64,000 bases of DNA. Origin: Campylobacter novaezeelandiae (GTDB taxonomy: Bacteria > Campylobacterota > Campylobacteria > Campylobacterales > Campylobacteraceae). The notes below the pieces were generated by a model. That model made no database searches and was not told the origin of the DNA. It saw nothing but the letters and a program-made list of their open reading frames with translations. The DNA is taken from NCBI RefSeq assembly GCF_004323845.1, contig NZ_QPGR01000002.1, positions 98,701 to 162,700 on the forward strand, given 5' to 3'. Positions 9,695 to 20,429 of this stretch are shown here, one piece after another. A program made the translations under genes and the position numbers. Within the stretch, counting starts at the first letter, position 1, and each line of letters starts with the position of its first letter.

Positions 9695-9934
9695 ATGAAA
9701 AAGATTGTATTTTTATTATTTATTTTTTTAGGTGTGCTATTTGCTAAAATTAATATCAATACAGCAAGTATTGAAGAGTTAAAAACCCTTAATGGCATAG
9801 GAGAAGCAAAAGCTAAAGCCATCATAGCTTATAGAAAAGAACAAAATTTCACCAGCATAGAAGAAATAAAAAAAGTAAATGGCATAGGAGAAAAAATATT
9901 TCAAAATATTAAAGATTCTATTAGCGTTAATTAA
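9695..9934 (+). CDS. ComEA-like helix-hairpin-helix DNA-binding protein
   Basis: This 79-aa protein has an N-terminal signal or anchor segment (to about residue 17, LFAK) and two helix-hairpin-helix motifs marked by LNGIGEAKA and VNGIGEKIF. It is the short ComEA type that binds incoming DNA in the periplasm during natural transformation. In C. jejuni the equivalent is Cj0011c. It follows rrc in one transcription unit, and a hairpin terminator follows. Confidence 0.88.
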   Translation: MKKIVFLLFIFLGVLFAKININTASIEELKTLNGIGEAKAKAIIAYRKEQNFTSIEEIKKVNGIGEKIFQNIKDSISVN

Positions 9935-9936
9935 TT

Positions 9937-9958
9937 AAAAACCCTCATAAGGGTTTTT
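9937..9958 (+). terminator. Rho-independent terminator after the ComEA-like gene
   Basis: AAAAACCCT, loop CATA, then AGGGTTTTT: a 9-bp stem ending in a T run, three bases after the stop codon. Confidence 0.85.
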
Positions 9959-10065
9959 AATTTAATCGATATAAACACAATTTGCTTCTAAAAAATCTTA
10001 GAAATTTTTCATGATAAAATTCAATACTAAAGAAAATAAAATTAAAAGTTTATTACAATATACTT

Positions 10066-10632
10066 ATGAATTTATTTGCAGAGAATGAAATTATAATAAG
10101 CAAAAATTTAATAGGCATAGATGAAGCTGGACGCGGGGCTTTGGCAGGTCCAATGCTTTTATCAGCTTGCAAGCTTCACAAAGATATAACAGGGCTTTGC
10201 GATTCTAAAAAATTAAATGAAAAAAAGAGAGAAGAACTTTATACGCAAATCATTAAAAATTCAAGCTATTTAATACTTAGTTTTTCTTCTGATCAAATTG
10301 ATACTTTAGGACTTAGCACTTGTTTAAAAAAAGGTTTAAGCATCATAAAACAACACTTTAACAAAGACAATGATTTTTTATATGATGGCAATACAAATTA
10401 TGGTATAAGTGGCATAAGAACTCTTATTAAAGCAGATTCTAAAATTCCTCAAGTAAGTGCAGCTAGTATACTTGCAAAAGTAAATAAAGACAGAATAATG
10501 AATTTTTTAGCTAAAGAATTCCCACAATATCATTTTGAAAAAAATAAAGCTTATGGCACAAAAATGCATAAAGAATTAATTACTAAATTTGGACCTTGCA
10601 AACTTCATCGTAAAAGTTTTAAACTCGTATAA
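10066..10632 (+). CDS. rnhB: Ribonuclease HII
   Basis: This 188-aa enzyme has the RNase HII start motif GIDEAGRGALAGP with the first two catalytic acids. A further conserved Asp lies in DSKKLNEKKR, and the motif KVNKDR is followed by the C-terminal YGTKMHKE. It cleaves RNA in RNA-DNA hybrids and removes misincorporated ribonucleotides. The upstream gap holds no other gene. It is convergent with secY, and a long palindrome separates the two. Confidence 0.93.
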   Translation: MNLFAENEIIISKNLIGIDEAGRGALAGPMLLSACKLHKDITGLCDSKKLNEKKREELYTQIIKNSSYLILSFSSDQIDTLGLSTCLKKGLSIIKQHFNKDNDFLYDGNTNYGISGIRTLIKADSKIPQVSAASILAKVNKDRIMNFLAKEFPQYHFEKNKAYGTKMHKELITKFGPCKLHRKSFKLV

Positions 10633-10647
10633 TTTTGTATTTAAAAA

Positions 10648-10680
10648 TTTATAGACAAAGAAATTTTCTTTGTCTATAAA
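10648..10680. terminator. Long palindrome between rnhB and secY
   Basis: TTTATAGACAAAGAAA and TTTCTTTGTCTATAAA are perfect 16-base inverse complements around a single T. The palindrome overlaps the secY stop. It can serve as terminator for both convergent transcripts. Confidence 0.7.
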
Positions 10681-11939
10681 CCTACCGCACTAAGAGTTTG
10701 GTATTTATTCATATAAATTTGAGCTTCAATTTTTCTCATTGTATCAAGAGCGACTTGAACAACAATTAAAACAGAAGTACCTCCGAAATTAAACGGTACT
10801 CCCATAAATTTAACCAAAACCCAAGGTAATGTAGCTATAAGTCCAAGATATATAGAACCTGATAAGGTAAGCCTTGAAGCAATTTCATTTAAATAATTTG
10901 CCGTTCCTTCTCCAGGTCTAATTCCTGGTATAAACCCTCCTTGTTTTTTAAGATTCTCTGCTATATCTTTAGAATTAAATACTATAGAAGAATAAAAATA
11001 AGCAAAGAAAATAACAAAAAAGAAAGTTAAAATATGAAATATATAACCATTTGGATTTAAAAAATCATTAATAGCTTGCAAATAAGAATTTGTACTTGAT
11101 TGCAAAATTGTGGCTGGAAACATCAAAATCGCACTTGCAAAAATAGGAGGTATAACACCGCTTAAATTTAATTTGATAGGAATGTAATTCATAATGCGTT
11201 TATTTTGATTTTGCATTACAACTTTACGAGAATAAGAAATTGGAATACGACGCTCTCCTAATTCTACATAAATGATAATACCTATAGTTAAAAGTATAAG
11301 AACAAATATAGCAAATGCGCTTAAGAAATTCATTTCACCCGAGTTGATTTGACCTACAGTATTTTCTATAGCTCTTGGAATAGCTGAAACAATTCCAGCA
11401 AAGATAATTAAAGAAATACCATTGCCAACACCTTTTTGTGTGATTTGTTCTCCTATCCACATTAAAAGCATTGTTCCAGCAAGCATAGATATAGCACAAA
11501 GAGCTATAAAAGTATTTGTATCTTCTAATATAATAGCATTAACGCCTCCGCGTCCATGTAAACTTTGTAAACCTATAGCTACACCTATACTTTGAACTAA
11601 AGTTATAAAAATAGTTGCATAACGAATAATTTGCATATACTTTTGCATACCATCACGTTCTTTTTTCATTTTTCCGATATTTGGAAAAGTAGCAGCTAAA
11701 AGTTCCATAATAATAGAAGCTGTAATATAAGGCATAATTCCTAAAGAAATAATAGAAAATCGTTCAGCTGCTCCTCCGCTAAAAACATTAAACAAACCCA
11801 AGGCATTATTTTGATTATTATTAAAAAATTCTGCAATTACATCAGCATTGACGCCAGGAACAGCCACATAAGCTAAAACCCTATAGGCGAATAAAAACGC
11901 TAAGGTAATTAAAATTTTATTCGTCAATGCTTTATTCAT
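10674..11939 (-). CDS. secY: Protein translocase subunit SecY
   Basis: This 421-aa polytopic membrane protein has ten hydrophobic segments. Typical SecY stretches are visible, including LGIMPYITASII in helix 2 and GIRPGEGTANYL in the loop before helix 9. It forms the SecYEG channel. It is the last gene of the long ribosomal protein operon, and its start touches the rplO stop. map, infA and the alpha operon do not follow here; the transcript ends at a palindrome facing rnhB. Confidence 0.96.
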   Translation of the reverse strand: MNKALTNKILITLAFLFAYRVLAYVAVPGVNADVIAEFFNNNQNNALGLFNVFSGGAAERFSIISLGIMPYITASIIMELLAATFPNIGKMKKERDGMQKYMQIIRYATIFITLVQSIGVAIGLQSLHGRGGVNAIILEDTNTFIALCAISMLAGTMLLMWIGEQITQKGVGNGISLIIFAGIVSAIPRAIENTVGQINSGEMNFLSAFAIFVLILLTIGIIIYVELGERRIPISYSRKVVMQNQNKRIMNYIPIKLNLSGVIPPIFASAILMFPATILQSSTNSYLQAINDFLNPNGYIFHILTFFFVIFFAYFYSSIVFNSKDIAENLKKQGGFIPGIRPGEGTANYLNEIASRLTLSGSIYLGLIATLPWVLVKFMGVPFNFGGTSVLIVVQVALDTMRKIEAQIYMNKYQTLSAVGL

Positions 11940-12331
11940 TATTTTATTCCACTAATACTTATATTTTGATCTTTCACTTTAGAAGCTAAATCTTTAGCAC
12001 TCTTTCCAATTAATTTGATTTTTTTAACAGCTTTTGAAATTTTATGTATGCTTTTAATACTTTCAAAGCTAATTTCATTTAATTCTTTAATAGCCACAAT
12101 TTTTTCAACATTAATTTCATAAGGCTTTTCTACTCTAGAAGTAAAACCTACTTTTGGTAATCTTCTTTGGAGTGGTTGTTGTCCTCCTTCAAAACCTCTT
12201 TTCTCGTTATATCCTTTTCTTGCAGTTTGGCCTTTGCCTCCTTTAGTAGAAGTTTTACCCATACCAGAGCCTTGACCACGTCCAATTCTTTTAGTTTTAT
12301 GCGTTGAACCCGCTGCTTTTGTCAAATTCAT
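11939..12331 (-). CDS. rplO: 50S ribosomal protein L15
   Basis: This 130-aa basic protein has the Gly/Lys-rich L15 N-terminus ([21 protein letters not shown]) and the [15 protein letters not shown] motif. It sits between rpsE and secY, the universal spc order. The rpmD (L30) gene usually found between rpsE and rplO is absent: only four bases separate the two genes. Confidence 0.96.
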   Translation of the reverse strand: MNLTKAAGSTHKTKRIGRGQGSGMGKTSTKGGKGQTARKGYNEKRGFEGGQQPLQRRLPKVGFTSRVEKPYEINVEKIVAIKELNEISFESIKSIHKISKAVKKIKLIGKSAKDLASKVKDQNISISGIK

Positions 12332-12335
12332 CTTC

Positions 12336-12779
12336 TTATCCTTTTAGCATTGTTAAAGCTTTAATTGTAGCACGAACTACATTTGCAGAATTATTTGAAC
12401 CTAAAGATTTAGTTAAAATATCTTTAATACCTGCAAGTTCCACGATAGGACGTGTTGAACCACCTGCAATAACTCCTGTTCCTTCACTTGCTGGTCTAAG
12501 CAAAATTCTACTTGCATTATATTTAACTTCTACATCATGAGCGATAGTAGAACCTTTAGTTTTTACTTCAACCATATTTTTAAAGGCATCATCAACAGCT
12601 TTACGAATAGCATCAGGAACTTCTTTAGCTTTTCCATAACCTACGCCTACTAGACCTTTACGATTTCCTACTATAACTAAAGCAGTAAATCTAAATCTTC
12701 TACCACCTTTAACAACTTTAGTAACCCTGCCGATATCGACGATTACTTCTTCAAATTCTTCTCTATTATATTTTTCCAT
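12336..12779 (-). CDS. rpsE: 30S ribosomal protein S5
   Basis: This 147-aa protein has the S5 signature region [18 protein letters not shown] and the C-terminal [11 protein letters not shown] motif. S5 contacts S4 and S8 and takes part in decoding accuracy. It follows rplR by 15 bases. Confidence 0.96.
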   Translation of the reverse strand: MEKYNREEFEEVIVDIGRVTKVVKGGRRFRFTALVIVGNRKGLVGVGYGKAKEVPDAIRKAVDDAFKNMVEVKTKGSTIAHDVEVKYNASRILLRPASEGTGVIAGGSTRPIVELAGIKDILTKSLGSNNSANVVRATIKALTMLKG

Positions 12780-12794
12780 CGATCCTCCTTTGGG

Positions 12795-13151
12795 TTATAG
12801 CTTAATGCCATTTTCTCTTAAAGACTCAGCTAAAGCTGCAATTACACCATGATAAACATAACCATTTCTATCAAAAATGCCTTGTTCAATTTTTTTAGCT
12901 TTTAGAATTTTTGCAAATTCAGCAGCTATTTTTTTAGCACCTTCTTTATTTGCTTTTACATTCATCTTGCGTCCATCAATTGCTGCCAAAGTTACAGCTT
13001 TAACATCATCAATAGCTTGTATATATAGGGTTTTATTTGATTTAAAAACAGAAATTCTAGGTAAAACTTCAGTTCCAGAAATTCTTGCTCTAATTCTTTT
13101 TTTTCTTTTAATTCTTAAAGAAATTTTTCTTTTTAATATATTTACTCTCAT
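12795..13151 (-). CDS. rplR: 50S ribosomal protein L18
   Basis: This 118-aa protein has an Arg/Lys-rich N-terminus followed by [17 protein letters not shown] and ends [18 protein letters not shown], which is typical of L18. L18 binds 5S rRNA. It is nine bases downstream of rplF. Confidence 0.95.
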   Translation of the reverse strand: MRVNILKRKISLRIKRKKRIRARISGTEVLPRISVFKSNKTLYIQAIDDVKAVTLAAIDGRKMNVKANKEGAKKIAAEFAKILKAKKIEQGIFDRNGYVYHGVIAALAESLRENGIKL

Positions 13152-13160
13152 ACCCTATCC

Positions 13161-13697
13161 TTACTTCTTAGATGTTTTACCAGCTTTACGGATAATGCGT
13201 TCATCAGAATATTTAACGCCTTTACCCTTATATGGTTCTGGTGGTCTAAACTCACGAATTTGAGCAGCAACTTGTCCAACAACTTGCTTATCACTTCCTT
13301 TTACAATGATATTATTTTTATCTACTACGATTTCAATACCTTCAGGAATATCATAATTAATAGGATGTGAAAAGCCAAGAACTAATTCTAATACTTTTCC
13401 TTTTAATGCTGCTTTATAACCAACACCATTGATTTCAAGAGTTTTTGAGAAACCTTGAGTAATCCCTACAATCACATTATAAGCAAGCGCTCTATAAGTT
13501 CCCCAGTAAGCTCTACTTTGTCTGTCTTCACCCTTTGGAGAAAAAATAATTTGTTTATCTTTAATTTCAACATTAACATTAGCTTTTGTATCAAGCTCTT
13601 TTGTTAAATTTCCTTTTTTAAATTTTAAAAAATTTCCTTCTATTGTAACTTCTACCCCATCTGGAATAGAAATCGGTTGTTTACCTATACGAGACAT
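13161..13697 (-). CDS. rplF: 50S ribosomal protein L6
   Basis: This 178-aa protein begins [15 protein letters not shown] and ends with [14 protein letters not shown], the L6 signature near the C-terminus. The two-domain length is normal for the family. It is separated from rpsH by 73 bases. Confidence 0.96.
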   Translation of the reverse strand: MSRIGKQPISIPDGVEVTIEGNFLKFKKGNLTKELDTKANVNVEIKDKQIIFSPKGEDRQSRAYWGTYRALAYNVIVGITQGFSKTLEINGVGYKAALKGKVLELVLGFSHPINYDIPEGIEIVVDKNNIIVKGSDKQVVGQVAAQIREFRPPEPYKGKGVKYSDERIIRKAGKTSKK

Positions 13698-13770
13698 ATT
13701 TTTCCTTTTTATTTGTCTAGGATATTTCTACTTTTTAAAGAATGGATACCCAATGCCATAAAAAGTAAGA

Positions 13771-14166
13771 TTACCAAATGGTACATAAAATTTCGCCACC
13801 TACTCCAGCTTTAAAAGCTTCATCGTTTGGCAAAACACCTTTACTTGTGCTAACTACTATAGTTCCATAACCATTCTTGAAACGTTTAATTTCATCTTTA
13901 CCTTTATAAACACGACGACCTGGTTTAGAAACTCTTTTAATTTCATTTATAACACTTTGTCCCTTTTCGTCGTATTTTAAAACTACGTTAACAAATTTCT
14001 TTTTATCTTCTTCAATAATATTGAAACTTTCAATATAACCTTTTGTCTGAAAAATACTCACTAAAGCTTCTATAACATTAGAATGTAAAAGCTTAGTAGT
14101 TTCAAGCTTTCTCATACTTGCATTTCTAATACGAGTAAGTGAATCTGAAATTATATCATTGATCAT
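13771..14166 (-). CDS. rpsH: 30S ribosomal protein S8
   Basis: This 131-aa protein has the S8 N-terminus [11 protein letters not shown] and the C-terminal motif [13 protein letters not shown]8 binds 16S helix 21 and, in E. coli, represses the spc operon. The length is normal. Confidence 0.96.
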   Translation of the reverse strand: MINDIISDSLTRIRNASMRKLETTKLLHSNVIEALVSIFQTKGYIESFNIIEEDKKKFVNVVLKYDEKGQSVINEIKRVSKPGRRVYKGKDEIKRFKNGYGTIVVSTSKGVLPNDEAFKAGVGGEILCTIW

Positions 14167-14175
14167 TATCTTTCC

Positions 14176-14361
14176 TTACCAACTTGCTTTTTTAAGACCT
14201 GGAATTAAACCTTCATTGCCCATCTTTCTTAGACAAACTCTACAAATTCCAAAATCTCTATAAACTGAATGAGGACGCCCACAAACTTGACATCTTGTAT
14301 ATCCACGAACCTTAAATTTAGGTTTACGTGCTGCTTTAGCAATCATTGATTTTTTAGCCAT
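14176..14361 (-). CDS. rpsN: 30S ribosomal protein S14, zinc-binding short type
   Basis: This 61-aa protein has two CxxC pairs (CQVCG and CRVC), the zinc-binding C+ form of S14. The motif [19 protein letters not shown] is clear. It lies between rplE and rpsH with gaps of two and nine bases. Confidence 0.95.
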   Translation of the reverse strand: MAKKSMIAKAARKPKFKVRGYTRCQVCGRPHSVYRDFGICRVCLRKMGNEGLIPGLKKASW

Positions 14362-14363
14362 CT

Positions 14364-14909
14364 TTATCTTCCTTTTGCAAATGGCACACCTATAAGCTCT
14401 AATAATTTATGTGCCTCTTTATCATTTTGTGCTGTTGTAACAATAGCAATATTCATCCCGTGAGTTCTTAAAATTTTATCATACTCAACTTCTGGGAACA
14501 TCAATTGCTCATCAAGACCAAAATTATAATTTCCACGTCCATCAAAGCCATCTTTACTTAAACCTCTAAAATCCTTTACTCTTGGTAAAGCAATAGAAAT
14601 AAGTTTATCTAAAAAAGCATACATATTGTCTTTTCTTAAAGTTACCATAACACCTACAGGAAAACCTTCACGTACTTTAAAACCAGCAACAGATTTTTTT
14701 GCTTTAGTTATAACAGCTTTTTGTCCAGCAATTAAAGAAATAGTATCTGCAATATTTTGCAATACTTTTTGATCTTTAGCTAACTCTCCTGCTCCAACAC
14801 TAATAACGATTTTTTCAATACTAGGTATAAGCATAGGATTTTTGATATCAAATTCTTTAACTAAAGCAGCTTTTATGTTTTGATCATATTTTTCTTTTAA
14901 TCTCATCAT
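14364..14909 (-). CDS. rplE: 50S ribosomal protein L5
   Basis: This 181-aa protein begins [10 protein letters not shown] and has the L5 motifs [19 protein letters not shown] and [12 protein letters not shown]5 binds 5S rRNA in the central protuberance. It follows rplX by five bases. Confidence 0.96.
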   Translation of the reverse strand: MMRLKEKYDQNIKAALVKEFDIKNPMLIPSIEKIVISVGAGELAKDQKVLQNIADTISLIAGQKAVITKAKKSVAGFKVREGFPVGVMVTLRKDNMYAFLDKLISIALPRVKDFRGLSKDGFDGRGNYNFGLDEQLMFPEVEYDKILRTHGMNIAIVTTAQNDKEAHKLLELIGVPFAKGR

Positions 14910-14914
14910 AAATT

Positions 14915-15148
14915 CTACCCCTCAATCTTTGCTACATTAGAGATATCCATAGGCATTTCTTTATTAATAAAACCACCATTTGGATTTTTCTCAGTTGGCT
15001 TTACAGCTTTTTTAGCTATTTTGCAACCTTCAACAATTACTTGAGATTTTTTTGGAAAAACTGCTAACACTTTTCCTGTTTTACCTTTATCATCTCCTGT
15101 AATGATTTTTACATTATCACCTTTTTTAATTTTAAATTTAACCGCCAT
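14915..15148 (-). CDS. rplX: 50S ribosomal protein L24
   Basis: This 77-aa protein has the KOW motif in [20 protein letters not shown], followed by [15 protein letters not shown], as in L24. It is an assembly initiator protein. Its ATG overlaps the rplN stop by one base. Confidence 0.95.
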   Translation of the reverse strand: MAVKFKIKKGDNVKIITGDDKGKTGKVLAVFPKKSQVIVEGCKIAKKAVKPTEKNPNGGFINKEMPMDISNVAKIEG

Positions 15149-15516
15149 TATAATACCTCCGGTGCTAGTGAAACAATCTTCATAAAGCCACCATATCTAA
15201 CTTCTCTTCCTACTGGTCCAAAAATACGTGTTCCAATAGGTTCTCTCTTACTATCAAGTATTACAGCAGCATTTTCATCAAAACGAATTAAAGATCCATT
15301 CTCTCTATGAATTTCTTTTTTAGTACGAACGATAACCGCCTTAACAACTTGACCTTTTTTAACCTTACCATTTGGCAAAGCTTTTTTTACAGATGCAACA
15401 ATCACATCGCCTACTGTAGCATATCTTCTTTTGCTACCACCTAAAACCTTAATACACATAAGCTCTTTTGCACCGCTATTATCAGCAACTGCAAGTCTTG
15501 TAAAACTTTGAATCAT
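15148..15516 (-). CDS. rplN: 50S ribosomal protein L14
   Basis: This 122-aa protein has the usual L14 length, begins [19 protein letters not shown] and has the central [16 protein letters not shown]14 contacts 16S helix 14 across the subunit bridge. It is two bases from rpsQ. Confidence 0.97.
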   Translation of the reverse strand: MIQSFTRLAVADNSGAKELMCIKVLGGSKRRYATVGDVIVASVKKALPNGKVKKGQVVKAVIVRTKKEIHRENGSLIRFDENAAVILDSKREPIGTRIFGPVGREVRYGGFMKIVSLAPEVL

Positions 15517-15518
15517 TA

Positions 15519-15767
15519 TTAAACTCCTGTAGCTAATACAGATTTTAAACGAAATGATTTTCTTTTAGAAAGAGGTCTGCATTCTACAGCTACAACAACA
15601 TCTCCCACTTTAACTTCATTTCTTTCATCATGAATTAAATATTTTTTAAATCGTTTAACAATTTTTCTATATCTTGGATGAACAACTTTTCTTTCAACCA
15701 AAACACTTACTGTTTTATCCCCAGCAATCTTAACAACACTACCTTGAATTTCTCTTTTAAATGCCAT
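15519..15767 (-). CDS. rpsQ: 30S ribosomal protein S17
   Basis: This 82-aa protein has the S17 pattern [18 protein letters not shown], then [19 protein letters not shown] and [18 protein letters not shown]. It lies between rpmC and rplN as expected. Confidence 0.95.
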   Translation of the reverse strand: MAFKREIQGSVVKIAGDKTVSVLVERKVVHPRYRKIVKRFKKYLIHDERNEVKVGDVVVAVECRPLSKRKSFRLKSVLATGV

Positions 15768-15770
15768 ATT

Positions 15771-15962
15771 CTATCCTTGTTTTAAAACGCTAATTGCTGT
15801 ACTTATTCTAGCAATATCTTTTTTAACTTGTCTAATCTCGTTTGGATTAGTAAGTTGCATAGTTTTTAGCTTTTGTCTTAAAGTGAATAAAAGCACCTTT
15901 TTTTCTTTTAGCATTGTTGCAAGCTCGGCTGCATTTTTATCTTTAATCTCAGTATATTTCAT
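15771..15962 (-). CDS. rpmC: 50S ribosomal protein L29
   Basis: This 63-aa protein begins [14 protein letters not shown] and contains [19 protein letters not shown], the L29 signature. I chose the ATG at 15962 over one seven codons upstream. It gives the family's usual length (about 61-63 aa), matches the C. jejuni N-terminus as I remember it, and reduces overlap with rplP to 14 bases. L29 lies at the polypeptide exit and helps bind trigger factor and SRP. Confidence 0.93.
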   Translation of the reverse strand: MKYTEIKDKNAAELATMLKEKKVLLFTLRQKLKTMQLTNPNEIRQVKKDIARISTAISVLKQG

Positions 15963-16374
15963 TTTGGCTCTCTCTTGTAACAAACTTAGTTTTAAAAGGT
16001 AATTTATGCATAGCTAATGTTAAAGCTTTCCTTGCCATTTCTTCATTAACTCCAGCCATTTCATAAATAATACGACCTGGCTTAATATTCATTACCCATT
16101 CTTCAACTCCACCTTTACCTTTACCCATACGTGTTTCCAAAGGCTTTTTGGTTAAAGGTTTATCAGGAAAAACTCTAATCCAAGTTTTACCTTGTCTTTT
16201 AACAAAACGAGTTAAAGCTATACGTGCAGCTTCAATTTGACGTGAATTAATACGACCTGCTTCAGTAGCTTTTAATGCAAACTCACCAAAAGTAAATTCT
16301 GTTCCTCTGCAAGCATAACCTCTGTTACGCCCTTTCATCATTTTACGATATTTCGTTCTTTTTGGCATTAACAT
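15949..16374 (-). CDS. rplP: 50S ribosomal protein L16
   Basis: This 141-aa protein begins [19 protein letters not shown] and contains [20 protein letters not shown]-like L16 sequence near its end. L16 organises the A-site tRNA contact. Its start overlaps the last base of rpsC, and its end overlaps rpmC. Confidence 0.96.
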   Translation of the reverse strand: MLMPKRTKYRKMMKGRNRGYACRGTEFTFGEFALKATEAGRINSRQIEAARIALTRFVKRQGKTWIRVFPDKPLTKKPLETRMGKGKGGVEEWVMNIKPGRIIYEMAGVNEEMARKALTLAMHKLPFKTKFVTRESQNEIY

Positions 16375-17075
16375 TACTTACTCCTTCTTCGTCTTGTTGT
16401 TTTTTTAGCTGGAGCATTTTCTTCTGTTTTTTCAGGTTGCATACCCTTTTGTAGTACTTCTCCTTTAAAGATCCATACTTTAACACCTATATTTCCATAA
16501 GTAGTTCTAGCTTCTGCAAAACCATAATCGATTTTTGCTCTTAAAGTATGAAGTGGTACACGACCTTCTAAATACCATTCTGTTCTCGCCATTTCAGCTC
16601 CACCTAAACGACCCGAAACAGAAACTTTAATCCCTTTAGCTCCTGCTTTTTGCGCTCCTTGAATAACTTTTTTCATTGCTCTTCTAAAAGCTACTCTTTT
16701 TTCTAATTGAGTTGCAACGCTTTCTGCTGCAAGTTGAGCTGAAGCTCCTGCTTTTCTTTCTTCTTTAATATTGATATTAACATCTTTACCAATTAAATTT
16801 TGAAGATCCTTTCTTAAAACATCAACATCACTACCTTTTTTACCGATGATTATGCCTGGTCTTGCTGCTACAACAGTTACGCGCAATCTTTTAGCTGTTC
16901 TTTCAACTAAAATTTGACTAATTCCTGCATAATAAAGTTTTCTTTTTAGAAAAGTTCTAATTTTGTAATCTTCACCAATATTTTCAACCAAACTTGTTTT
17001 ACTAGGAAACCATCTTGATTCCCAATTTCTATTAATTCCTAATCTTAAACCAATTGGATTTACTTTTTGTCCCAT
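16374..17075 (-). CDS. rpsC: 30S ribosomal protein S3
   Basis: This 233-aa protein has the start [18 protein letters not shown], the KH-domain GXXG in [12 protein letters not shown] and the C-terminal domain [15 protein letters not shown]-type motif. A Lys/Arg-rich tail ([10 protein letters not shown]) ends the protein. It is directly downstream of rplV. Confidence 0.97.
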   Translation of the reverse strand: MGQKVNPIGLRLGINRNWESRWFPSKTSLVENIGEDYKIRTFLKRKLYYAGISQILVERTAKRLRVTVVAARPGIIIGKKGSDVDVLRKDLQNLIGKDVNINIKEERKAGASAQLAAESVATQLEKRVAFRRAMKKVIQGAQKAGAKGIKVSVSGRLGGAEMARTEWYLEGRVPLHTLRAKIDYGFAEARTTYGNIGVKVWIFKGEVLQKGMQPEKTEENAPAKKTTRRRRSK

Positions 17076-17453
17076 TTAGCTTTCCTTCTTTGCTGTTGCT
17101 TTTTTAGTGCTTTTATTATTTTTTACTTCTGCTTTTTCTATTTTAGCAACTTCTACTAAAATATGAGAAGTAGGTTTTCTAATACGACTTGCACTTCCTC
17201 TAGCACGTGGTCTAAATCTTTTAAGAACAGAACCTGCATCAACACGGCAACTTTTAATGACAACTTCATTAGCTTCAAAACCACCATTAGCTACTGCACT
17301 TGAAATAGCATTAGCAATATATTTAGCACCTTTATTTGGCATAAATTTTAAACTTGCCATTGCAAGTTCAGCATTCATCCCTTGAACTTCTCTTGCAATA
17401 AGTCTTGCCTTAGTCGGAGACAATCTTATGAATTTAATTAAAGCTTTACTCAT
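17076..17453 (-). CDS. rplV: 50S ribosomal protein L22
   Basis: This 125-aa protein contains [19 protein letters not shown] and the C-terminal hairpin with [17 protein letters not shown], which lines the exit tunnel. A Lys-rich tail of about 18 residues extends beyond the core. Confidence 0.96.
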   Translation of the reverse strand: MSKALIKFIRLSPTKARLIAREVQGMNAELAMASLKFMPNKGAKYIANAISSAVANGGFEANEVVIKSCRVDAGSVLKRFRPRARGSASRIRKPTSHILVEVAKIEKAEVKNNKSTKKATAKKES

Positions 17454-17463
17454 ATCTTATCCC

Positions 17464-17745
17464 TTACTTACCTATTTTCTTTTGAACAGAGCCTTTATGG
17501 CCTTTAAATGTTCTTGTTGGTGCAAATTCGCCAAGTTTGTAACCTATATGATTTTCTGTAATATAAACAGGAATAAAACTTTTGCCATTATGAACATTAA
17601 AAGTTAAGCCAATCATATCAGGAATAATTGTACTTCTTCTTGACCAAGTTTTAATAGGTTTATTATCATTATTTTTTTTTGCAGCGATGACTTTTTTCAT
17701 CACATGATCATCTACAAAAGGACCTTTTTTTAACGATCTAGCCAT
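17464..17745 (-). CDS. rpsS: 30S ribosomal protein S19
   Basis: This 93-aa protein begins [18 protein letters not shown] and has the signature [19 protein letters not shown]. It lies in the 30S head beside S13. It is one base from rplB. Confidence 0.97.
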   Translation of the reverse strand: MARSLKKGPFVDDHVMKKVIAAKKNNDNKPIKTWSRRSTIIPDMIGLTFNVHNGKSFIPVYITENHIGYKLGEFAPTRTFKGHKGSVQKKIGK

Positions 17746-17746
17746 C

Positions 17747-18577
17747 TTATTTTCCTTTTCTTCTTGAAATTATTAATTTATCACTTGCTTTTTTACGACG
17801 TGTTTTTGCACCTTTAGTAGGTTTACCCCAAGGAGTTACAGGATGACGCCCTGAATTTTTCTTACCTTCTCCCCCTCCGTGTGGGTGATCAACTGGGTTC
17901 ATAGCAGAACCTCTGGTTTGAGGACGAATTCCTCTATAGCGATTGCGACCTGCTTTACCTATTGTAATATTAGCCCAATCTTCATTTCCAACCTCACCAA
18001 TACTTGCCATACATTCAGCTAAAACTTGTCTCATTTCACCACTAGCAAGTCTTAAAATAACATATTTTTCTTCTTTACCCATAAGTTGAGCATATGCCCC
18101 TGCTGAACGTATCATTTGAGCACCTTTACCTGGTTTTAGCTCTATATTATGAACTATAGTTCCAATAGGAATATTTTTAAGCTTCATTGCATTACCTGGT
18201 TTTATATCAAGTCCGCTTTCTGCTGAAGCTACTACATCTCCAACATTTAAACCTTTTGGTTGGATTATATATCTTTTTTCTCCATCTTTATAAGAAATTA
18301 AAGCAATTCTACAATTTCTATAAGGATCATATTCTATAGCTTCAACCTTACCTTCTATACCAAATTTACGACGTTTGAAATCTATAATTCTATAAAGTTT
18401 TTTAGCTCCAGCTTGTTTATGACGGCTTGTAATTCTTCCATAACTATTACGACCCGAATGAGATTTAAGTTTTACAAGTAAAGATCTTACACTTGGTTTT
18501 GCTGTAATATCTTCAGAACTTAAACCTGTCATATATCTTCTACTTGGAGTATATGGTTTATAAGTTTTAATTGCCAT
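17747..18577 (-). CDS. rplB: 50S ribosomal protein L2
   Basis: This 276-aa protein has the L2 signature [14 protein letters not shown] near residue 225, with the conserved His needed for peptidyl transferase centre assembly. The N-terminal [12 protein letters not shown] is typical. It is two bases from rplW. Confidence 0.97.
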   Translation of the reverse strand: MAIKTYKPYTPSRRYMTGLSSEDITAKPSVRSLLVKLKSHSGRNSYGRITSRHKQAGAKKLYRIIDFKRRKFGIEGKVEAIEYDPYRNCRIALISYKDGEKRYIIQPKGLNVGDVVASAESGLDIKPGNAMKLKNIPIGTIVHNIELKPGKGAQMIRSAGAYAQLMGKEEKYVILRLASGEMRQVLAECMASIGEVGNEDWANITIGKAGRNRYRGIRPQTRGSAMNPVDHPHGGGEGKKNSGRHPVTPWGKPTKGAKTRRKKASDKLIISRRKGK

Positions 18578-18579
18578 TT

Positions 18580-18861
18580 TTAAGCCTCCATATTTTCTAA
18601 GCTAACACCTTCAGGTAGCTTCACATAGAATTTTTTATAATCGTTTCTTTGTCCTGTACGACCTCTAAAACGTTTCACTTTTCCATTAGTTCTTAAAGAA
18701 TTAATACTTTGTGCATTTACGCCAAAATATTCTTTCAATATTACTTTTAAACTTGTTTTAGTCATTCTTGTTGAAGTTTGAATAACTACGACACCATTTT
18801 CTTGCAAATTCAAACTTTTTTCTGTATAAAGTATAGTTTTAATATCTGTAATATCTGCCAT
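18580..18861 (-). CDS. rplW: 50S ribosomal protein L23
   Basis: This 93-aa protein has the L23 motif [14 protein letters not shown] and the region [21 protein letters not shown]23 is the docking site for trigger factor and SRP at the exit tunnel. It is two bases from rplD. Confidence 0.95.
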   Translation of the reverse strand: MADITDIKTILYTEKSLNLQENGVVVIQTSTRMTKTSLKVILKEYFGVNAQSINSLRTNGKVKRFRGRTGQRNDYKKFYVKLPEGVSLENMEA

Positions 18862-18863
18862 AA

Positions 18864-19478
18864 TTATCCTTCTTTTGTAATTGAATCTAATGCTGATTTT
18901 TCAAAAATAACTGCATTAAAAACAGCTACAAGATATGCGTTAACTTCATTAATATCAACAACATAGCAATTTGATAAATTTCTATAAGCTAAAAGTGTTT
19001 TTTCATCTAACATATCTTTAACAATTAAAGCATCTTTAAGCCCTAATTTTTTAATAACAGCATTAGCATCTTTAGTTTTACCACTTTCTATAGTTAATGA
19101 AGGAACTACAAAAAGAGAATTTTTTGAAGCTTTTTCTTCTAAAGCTCTCTCAAGAGCTAATCTTTTTTGCTTTTTATTAACTTTTTGAAAATAATTTCTA
19201 TTGTTAGTAGGACCAAAAGCTACAGCACCTCCTACCCAAACATTTGTTCTTGTAGAACCAGCTCTTGCTCCACCTCTTCCTTTTTGTCTCCAAGGTTTTT
19301 TACCACCACCACTTACGTCACTTCTACCTTTTGTATGAGCAGTATTTGCTCTAAGACTAGCAAGATAAGATTTTACATATAAATAAAGATTGTGTGGATT
19401 TACTTCTGCATATTTTGCAGGAAGATCTAATTCTCCAGCTCTATCAAATTTTTCATCTAAAATAGTTATTTTACTCAT
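18864..19478 (-). CDS. rplD: 50S ribosomal protein L4
   Basis: This 204-aa protein has the extended tunnel loop [23 protein letters not shown], which is diagnostic of L4. In E. coli L4 represses the S10 operon through its leader; a leader hairpin is visible here at 20397-20414, but control by L4 is not shown. It overlaps rplC by four bases. Confidence 0.96.
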   Translation of the reverse strand: MSKITILDEKFDRAGELDLPAKYAEVNPHNLYLYVKSYLASLRANTAHTKGRSDVSGGGKKPWRQKGRGGARAGSTRTNVWVGGAVAFGPTNNRNYFQKVNKKQKRLALERALEEKASKNSLFVVPSLTIESGKTKDANAVIKKLGLKDALIVKDMLDEKTLLAYRNLSNCYVVDINEVNAYLVAVFNAVIFEKSALDSITKEG

Positions 19479-20050
19479 TTTGCAATCCTTATTTTACCCA
19501 TAGCACCATTATATCCTGGCACTGCACCTTTAACAACTAAAATTTTATTTTGTGCATCATAGGATACAACTTCGTTTTTAACGCTAACCTTTTCATTTCC
19601 ATAATGTCCAGCCATTTTCATTCCTGGTTGAACACGACCTGGCCATTCTCTATTACCAATTGATCCGTGGCGTCTGTGAAATCTACTTCCGTGAGATGCT
19701 GGACCACCACCAAAATTATGTCTTTTAACAACACCGCTATAACCACGTCCTTTAGAATTAAAACTTACTTTTAAAATTTTTGCTTCATTTAAAGGAGTTT
19801 CATCTAAATCACCTATTTCTGTATTTGCTACTTCTAAAGTTGCAAAGCGGTTAAATTCAGCCGAAAGATTATATTTTTTTTGCTGACCTTTTATACATTT
19901 ATTACTTCTTTTACCTTTAGGATAAGCAACTAATGCTTTGCCATTATCAATTTCACAAACTTTAGCATTTACAACTTTTAATAAAGTTACAGCAATGCTA
20001 GGACTTGTGATAGTTCTACTCATACCTATTTTTTCTACAATATATTCCAT
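19475..20050 (-). CDS. rplC: 50S ribosomal protein L3
   Basis: This 191-aa protein contains the L3 signature [21 protein letters not shown] and [20 protein letters not shown]3 is an early 50S assembly protein. It lies ten bases downstream of rpsJ. Confidence 0.97.
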   Translation of the reverse strand: MEYIVEKIGMSRTITSPSIAVTLLKVVNAKVCEIDNGKALVAYPKGKRSNKCIKGQQKKYNLSAEFNRFATLEVANTEIGDLDETPLNEAKILKVSFNSKGRGYSGVVKRHNFGGGPASHGSRFHRRHGSIGNREWPGRVQPGMKMAGHYGNEKVSVKNEVVSYDAQNKILVVKGAVPGYNGAMGKIRIAK

Positions 20051-20060
20051 ATTCTATCCT

Positions 20061-20372
20061 TTATTTACCCATAGCTCTAACTTCAACATTAACTTCTGGA
20101 GCTAAATCAAGCTTAGTTAAAGAATCAACTGTATCAGGAGTAGCAGCCACTATATCTAATAAACGTGCATGAATTCTTATTTCAAACTGTTCACGAGAAT
20201 CTTTATTGATATGTGGGGATTTTAAAACTGTATATCGTTTAATTTTAGTAGGTAATGGTACTGGACCTCTAATATCTGCACCTGTTCTTTTAACAGCTTC
20301 TACAATCGCTGCAACTGTTCTGTCTAGGACTCTGTGGTCATAAGCTTTAAGCTTAAGCCTAATTCTTTCCAT
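20061..20372 (-). CDS. rpsJ: 30S ribosomal protein S10
   Basis: This 103-aa protein begins [17 protein letters not shown] and has the signature [20 protein letters not shown]. It is the first gene of the S10-spc operon, with a clear promoter about 60 bases upstream and AAAAAGGAAAAATT as ribosome binding region. S10 also acts in antitermination as NusE. Confidence 0.97.
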   Translation of the reverse strand: MERIRLKLKAYDHRVLDRTVAAIVEAVKRTGADIRGPVPLPTKIKRYTVLKSPHINKDSREQFEIRIHARLLDIVAATPDTVDSLTKLDLAPEVNVEVRAMGK

Positions 20373-20396
20373 AATTTTTCCTTTTTAAAAGAACTC

Positions 20397-20414
20397 GTTA
20401 GTTTAAAAACTAAC
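20397..20414 (-). promoter_or_regulatory. Hairpin in the rpsJ leader
   Basis: GTTAGTT and AACTAAC form a 7-bp stem (8 if the closing T-A is counted) between the promoter and the ribosome binding site, within the short 5' leader of the operon. It may affect transcript stability or serve operon feedback, but nothing in the sequence proves binding by L4 or another factor. Confidence 0.4.
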
Positions 20415-20429
20415 TAAAAATAAAACGAA

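Noticed and set aside
12877-13263. Plus-strand 128-aa frame inside the ribosomal operon
   Set aside because: Antisense to rplR and rplF, which are certain; no ribosome site or homology.
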